Assembly: GCA_032209605.1 (NCBI GenBank)
Contig: JASFXZ010000038.1
Location: forward strand, 1,612,001-1,676,000
Source: Mactromeris polynyma
Taxonomy: Eukaryota; Mollusca; Bivalvia; Venerida; Mactridae
DNA length: 64,000 bases
Reading direction: 5' to 3'
A program made the position numbers and the translations under genes. Under the pieces are notes generated by a model. That model ran no database searches. It saw only the letters and a list, made by a program, of their open reading frames with translations, and was not told where the DNA came from. Numbering within the stretch: position 1 is the stretch's first letter; every line of letters begins with the position of its first letter. Shown here in pieces: positions 58,195 to 64,000 of the stretch.

Positions 58195-58800
58195 AGAGCG
58201 ATTTCCCTTTAAAATCACGGGAGATCGCTCTGAAAAACTTAAAATTAAAGTCGGTAAGAGTGACTTCCCTTTATAATCGGTGGAGATCACCCTAAAAAAA
58301 ATGAAAATTTAAGTCGTTAAGAGTGACTTCCCATTTTTAATCAGGAGAGATAACCTTAAAAAACTTGGATTTGAGTCGGTAAGAGTGATTTTCCTCTACG
58401 ATCAAAGGGATGTCACTCTGAAAAACTTTAAAGTCATAAGAGTGACTTCCCTTTATAATCGGTGGAGATCACTCTGAAAAACTTAAAACTTGAGTCGGAA
58501 AGATTGACTTCCCTTTATAACCAGGGGAGATCACTGTAAAAAAGTTATAATTTAAGTCATAAGAGTGACTTCACTTTATAATAAGGGGCGATTACTCTAA
58601 AAAACTTAAAATTTGAGTCGGTAATAGTGACTTCGCTTTAAAATCAGGGGAGATCACTCACAAACACCTAAAATTAATGTCGGTAAGAGTGACTTTCCTT
58701 TATAATCATTGGAGGTCACCCTGAAAAACCGAATATTTAAGTCAGGATATTGACTTCCTTTCATAATCAGGGAAGATTTCTCTGAAAAACTAAAAAGTTA
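58195..58800 (+). repeat. 61-bp hairpin repeat, about 10 units
   Basis: Third locus of this repeat, longest of the three. Units again pair AGAGTGACTTCCC with GGGGAGATCACTCT. Confidence 0.85.
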
Positions 58801-58875
58801 AATGGCTAAGAACCAACCACACTACATTTAAGTATTATTTTCAACTGTATAAATACCAAATGTCGTTATGTCACC

Positions 58876-59050
58876 ATTGTCTCAAATATATGGAAGCTGC
58901 TCTAACGGGCCGAACAATCTTTTGAAGTGCTTTTTGGGTGGCTATACACTTTGTACGTGACATTTTGTGATCGATTTCTTCCTCCATTGTGTCAATGAAA
59001 TAAATCACATCATCCTCTGTTCGTCAGTCAGTTCATTACACTTGTTTTCT
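58876..59050 (+). repeat. 170-bp module, copy 4
   Basis: Same module as at 17284, following the 61-bp array as at 18218 and 37499. Confidence 0.8.
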
Positions 59051-59399
59051 AAAGAAACAATAAGACATACTTTTCTGCTCATGCTCATTTCTAACGCGTT
59101 TTGAATATTTATTCAACAAATTAGAAGTTTATATATACCCGCTCTTGCCGTATCTTCTGTCTAGACTAATCATAATATGAAAACAAAAACTAATTCACTG
59201 GTTATATTTGACTTCAATGAATATGTCCGTACAATTTCGTAATTTATAACCAGGATATAATGAAGAATTTACAATTCAAGGACTTAACAAATCGAGCAAC
59301 GTTATGTTGTTTTTATTTCGAAAATAACATGGTGAAATTGATCGAAAAGTACAAGGAATAATAGAGAAACACGTCTTTCTGGCTTTGTATTCATATATA

Positions 59400-59574
59400 C
59401 AGTCGGACTTCGTTAATTCGAATTCATCGGGTCCGAACTTTTATTTCGAATAATACTTATTTTCAAATAACCTATTTCAATTCGACGTGCCCGAGATACA
59501 TCGGGACCTCATATCTATTTTGGATTATACCAAGTCTTCGGATAAAAGGTTGTCGAATAAACGAGGTCCGACTG
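59400..59574. mobile_element. Complete 175-bp MITE with TA target duplication
   Basis: CAGTCGGACTTCGTTAATTC at the left and AATAAACGAGGTCCGACTG at the right are inverted repeats. TA precedes (59398-59399) and follows (59575-59576). This suggests mobilisation by a Tc1/mariner-type transposase. Confidence 0.8.
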
Positions 59575-60051
59575 TAATTAGACGGGTACCGCTTTCACAT
59601 CTTTTCTTTGTATCTTCATAATCTTTCTTCTACCTGACACATTGTTATCAATAATACAATACACTAAATTTTATTTTAAGTCGGCCAGATATTAAAACAA
59701 ATAATATAAGCCCAGATATAGAGCTTCTACAACCGACTACGTAGTAACATATAGTATAAAGAAAACATAGCATAAAACAGCTGCAACTAAAGATATAAGC
59801 AAAGCACACACTTATTGACACATCATGTGTTTAAAAAAGTCTACAACCAATACAATTTTAATATTAAATAAATAGAATATTAAAAAAAAAAGGTACCAGA
59901 CTTGTTAAAACACTGATTAAAAGTTAAAAAGAGACTCATACACAAACATTTGCTAAATGGACCGATGCCGTTTAATTTTAACACCATTGCTGGGGGATGT
60001 TTTTATATTTCCAGACTTGTTATTTTTTATTCGATAGACTGTCGAAAACCT

Positions 60052-63000
60052 ACCCACCTGAGGTCACTAATCATATATCTATATTGGTATGGCCTCAGTA
60101 CCCACCTGAGGTCACTAATCGTAGATCTATATTGGTATGGTCTCAGTACCCACCTGAGGTCACTAATCCTAGACCTATATTTGTATGACCTCAGTACCCA
60201 CCTGAGGTCACTAATCCTAGATCTATATTGGTATGGCCTCAGTACCCATGTGAGGTCACTAATCCTAGATATATATTGGTATGACCTCAGTACCCACCTG
60301 AGGTCACTAATCCTAGATCTATATTGGTATGGCCTCAGTACCCATGTGAGGTCACTAATCCTAGATCTATATTGGTATGGCCTCAGTACACACGTGAGGT
60401 CACTAATCGTAGATCTATATTGGTATGGCCTCAGTACCCACCTGAGGTCACTAATCCTAGATATATATTGGTATGACCTCAGAACCCACCTGAGGTCACT
60501 AATCGTAGATATATATTGGTATGGTCTCAGTACCCACCTGAGGTCACTAATCGTAGATCTATATTGGTATGTCCTCAGTACCCACCTGAGGTCACTAATC
60601 ATAGATCTATATTGGTATGGCCTCAGTACCCACCTGAGGTCACTAATCATAGATCTATATTGGTATGGTCTCAGTACCCACCTGAGGTCACTAATCATAG
60701 ATCTATATTGGTATGACCTCAGTACCCACCTGAGGTCACTAATCATAGATCTATATTGGTATGGCCTCAGTACCCACCTGAGGTCACTAAACATAGATAT
60801 ATATTGGTATGGCCTCAGTACCCACCTGAGGTCACTAATCATAGATCTATATTGGTATGGTCTCAGTACCCACCTGAGGTCACTAATCATAGATATATAT
60901 TGGTATGGCCTCAGTACCCACATGAGGTCACTAATCGTAGATCTATATTGGTATGGCCTCAGTACCCACCTGAGGTCACTAATCATAGATCTATATTGGT
61001 ATGGCCTCAGTACCCACCTGAGGTCACTAATCATAGATCTATATTGGTATGGTCTCAGTACCCACCTGAGGTCACTAATCATAGATCTATATTGGTATGG
61101 CCTCAGTACCCACCTGAGGTCACTAATCATAGATCTATATTGGTATGGTCTCAGTACCCACCTGAGGTCACTAATCATAGATCTATATTGGTATGGCATT
61201 AGTACCCACCTGAGGTCACTAATCATAGATCTATATTGGTATGGCCTCAGTACCCACCTGAGGTCACTAAACGTAGATCTTTATTGGTATGGTCTCAGTA
61301 CCCACCTGAGGTCACTAATCCTAGATCTATATTGGCATGGCCTCAGTACCCATGAGAGGTCACTAATCCTAGATATATATTGGTATGACCTCAGAACCCA
61401 CCTGAGGTCACTAATCGTAGATATATATTGGTATGGTCTCAGTACCCACCTGAGGTCACTAATCGTAGATCTATATTGGTATGTCCTCAGTACCCACCTG
61501 AGGTCACTAATCATAGATCTATATTGGTATGGCCTCAGTACCCACCTGAGGTCACTAATCATAGATCTATATTGGTATGGTCTCAGTACCCACCTGAGGT
61601 CACTAATCATAGATCTATATTGGTATGACCTCAGTACCCACCTGAGGTCACTAATCATAGATCTATATTGGTATGGCCTCAGTACCCACCTGAGGTCACT
61701 AAACATAGATATATATTGGTATGGCCTCAGTACCCACCTGAGGTCACTAATCATAGATCTATATTGGTATGGTCTCAGTACCCACCTGAGGTCACTAATC
61801 ATAGATATATATTGGTATGGCCTCAGTACCCACATGAGGTCACTAATCGTAGATCTATATTGGTATGTCCTCAGTACCCACCTGAGGTCACTAATCATAG
61901 ATCTATATTGGTATGGCCTCAGTACCCACATGAGGTCACTAATCGTAGATCTATATTGGTATGTCCTCAGTACCCACCTGAGGTCACTAATCATAGATCT
62001 ATATTGGTATGTCCTCAGTACCCACCTGAGGTCACTAATCGTATATCTATATTGGTATGTCCTCAGTACCCACCTAATGTCGTTAACGTAGATCTATATT
62101 GGTATGGTCTCAGTACCCACCTGAGGTCACTAATCGTAGATCTATATTGGTATGTCCTCAGTACCCACCTGAGGTCACTAATCATAGATCTATATTGGTA
62201 TGGCCTCAGTACCCACCTGAGGTCACTAATCATAGATCTATATTGGTATGGTCTCAGTACCCACCTGAGGTCACTAATCATAGATCTATATTGGTATGAC
62301 CTCAGTACCCACCTGAGGTCACTAATCATAGATCTATATTGGTATGGCCTCAGTACCCACCTGAGGTCACTAAACATAGATATATATTGGTATGGCCTCA
62401 GTACCCACCTGAGGTCACTAATCATAGATCTATATTGGTATGGTCTCAGTACCCACCTGAGGTCACTAATCATAGATATATATTGGTATGGCCTCAGTAC
62501 CCACATGAGGTCACTAATCGTAGATCTATATTGGTATGTCCTCAGTACCCACCTGAGGTCACTAATCATAGATCTATATTGGTATGGCCTCAGTACCCAC
62601 ATGAGGTCACTAATCGTAGATCTATATTGGTATGTCCTCAGTACCCACCTGAGGTCACTAATCATAGATCTATATTGGTATGTCCTCAGTACCCACCTGA
62701 GGTCACTAATCGTATATCTATATTGGTATGGCCTCAGTACCCACCTAATGTCGTTAACGTAGATCTATATTGGTATGACCTCAGTACCCACCTGAGGACA
62801 CTAATCATAGATCTATATTGGTATGTCCTCAGTACCCACCTGAGGTCACTAATCATAGATCTATATTGGTATGTCCTCAGTACCCACCTCATTTCACTAA
62901 TCATAGATCTATATTGGTATGGCCTCAGTACCCACCTGAGGTCACTAATCATAGATCTATATTGGTATGGCCTCAGTACCCACCTGAGGTCACTAATCGT

Positions 63001-64000
63001 AGATCTATATTGGTATGGCCTCAGTACCCACCTGAGGTCACTAATCATAGATCTATATTGGTATGGCCTCAGTACCCACCTGAGGTCACTAAACATAGAT
63101 CTAAATTGGTATGTCCTCAGTACCCACCTGAGGTCACTAATCGTATATCTATATTGGTATGGTCTTAGTACCCACCTGAGGTCACTAATCATAGATCTAT
63201 ATTGGTATGGCCTCAGTACCCACCTGAGGTCACTAATCATAGATCTATATTGGTATGTCCTCAGTACCCACCTGAGGTCACTAATCATAGATCTATATTG
63301 GTATGGTCTCAGTACCCACCTGAGGTCACTAATCATAGATATATATTGGTATGTCCTCAGTACCCACCTGTGGTCACTAATCATAGATCTATATTGGTAT
63401 GGCCTCAGTACCCACCAGAGGTCACTAAACGTAGATATATATTGGTATGGCCTCAGTACCCACCTGAGGTCACTAATCCTAGATATATATTGGTATGTCC
63501 TCAGTACCCACCTGAGGTCACTAATCGTAGATCTATATTGGTATGTCCTCAGTATCCACATAAGGTCACTAATCCTAGATATATATTGGTATGTCCTCAG
63601 TACCCACCTGAGGTCATTAATCGTATATCTATATTGGTATGGTCTCAGTACCCACCTGAGGTCACTAATCATAGCTATATATTGGTATGTCCTCAGTACC
63701 CACCTGAGGTCACTAATCATAGATATATATTGGTATGTCCTCAGTACCCACCTGAGGTCACTAAACGTAGATATATATTGGTATGGCCTCAGTACCCACC
63801 TGAGGTCACTAAACGTAGATCTATATTGGTATTGCCTCAGTACCCACCTGAGGTCACTAATCATAGATCTATATTGGTATGTCCTCAGTACCCACCTGAG
63901 GTCATTAATCGTAGATCTATATTGGTATGTCCTCAGTACTCACCTGAGGTCACTAAACATAGATCTATATTGGTATGGCCTCAGTACCCACCTGAGGTCA
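60052..64000 (+). repeat. 48-bp minisatellite, more than 82 units, running off the window
   Basis: Same unit and left flank (GACTGTCGAAAACCT) as the arrays at 19187 and 38484. Higher-order repetition is visible: 912 bp (19 units) separate the markers CTCAGAACCC at 60479 and 61391. A rare ACCTAATGTCGTTAACG unit of 47 bp recurs after 671 bp (62072 and 62743). Long frames on both strands (713 aa on +) come from the 48-bp period. Confidence 0.97.

Noticed and set aside
59950..62762. Very long open frames (713, 399, 376 and 364 aa) in the 48-bp array
   Set aside because: Frames are open on both strands and in several phases because the unit is a multiple of three without stops. Substitutions show no codon-position preference. 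The single-unit locus shows that the repeat is dispensable.

Overview
The window looks like nuclear DNA of an AT-rich animal genome, most likely a mollusc and perhaps a bivalve. All recognisable genes have short GT-AG exons encoding secreted Cys-rich modules (PAN/apple, EGF-like, sushi/CCP, EB, SRCR). Introns and spacers are full of tRNA-derived SINE heads, MITEs, a non-LTR retrotransposon and several minisatellites. The organism call is inference. Bacterial, organellar and viral origins are not supported.

Layout, all genes on the + strand. (1) 101-14255: the 3' part of gene A, whose 5' end lies before the window. Its exons encode EB - CCP - CCP (duplicate) - CCP - SRCR - SRCR - stop. Between the two near-identical CCP exons sits a 5'-truncated non-LTR retrotransposon (1848-4282). 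It is flanked by a direct repeat that was about 1.26 kb before one copy lost 280 bp. (2) 14256-25366: intergenic, with 61-bp and 48-bp tandem arrays and a 1.38-kb Tc1/mariner-type element. The paralogous spacer keeps the empty site of that element. (3) 25367-34329: gene B, complete in 8 exons, 458 aa: signal peptide, PAN, EGF-like, CCP, EB, SRCR, SRCR. (4) 34330-40911: a second spacer, paralogous to the first, with only one 48-bp unit. (5) 40912-54639: gene C, complete, 463 aa, a tandem paralogue of B with several private intron insertions. (6) 54640-64000: a third spacer whose 48-bp array (more than 82 units) runs off the window. A fourth family member probably follows.

All exon phases are compatible. 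CCP and EB exons are symmetrical 1-1. Each SRCR is split over a 1-2 exon and a 2-1 (or 2-stop) exon. This explains how modules can be shuffled and duplicated without breaking frame. The conceptual B and C transcripts are exact multiples of three (1377 and 1392 nt).

Most notable signals: B and C are identical in the CCP exon but differ strongly, and almost only by replacements, in the last SRCR domain. Gene C has a possible mutually exclusive first-half SRCR exon that is broken in B. SRCR1 of B and C has lost one apparent disulfide pair that gene A keeps. A 51-bp minisatellite is built from the A-box half of a tRNA-like SINE. The 48-bp minisatellite exists as 1, 21 and more than 82 units at three paralogous sites. 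All product assignments come from reading motifs by eye; no database search was run.
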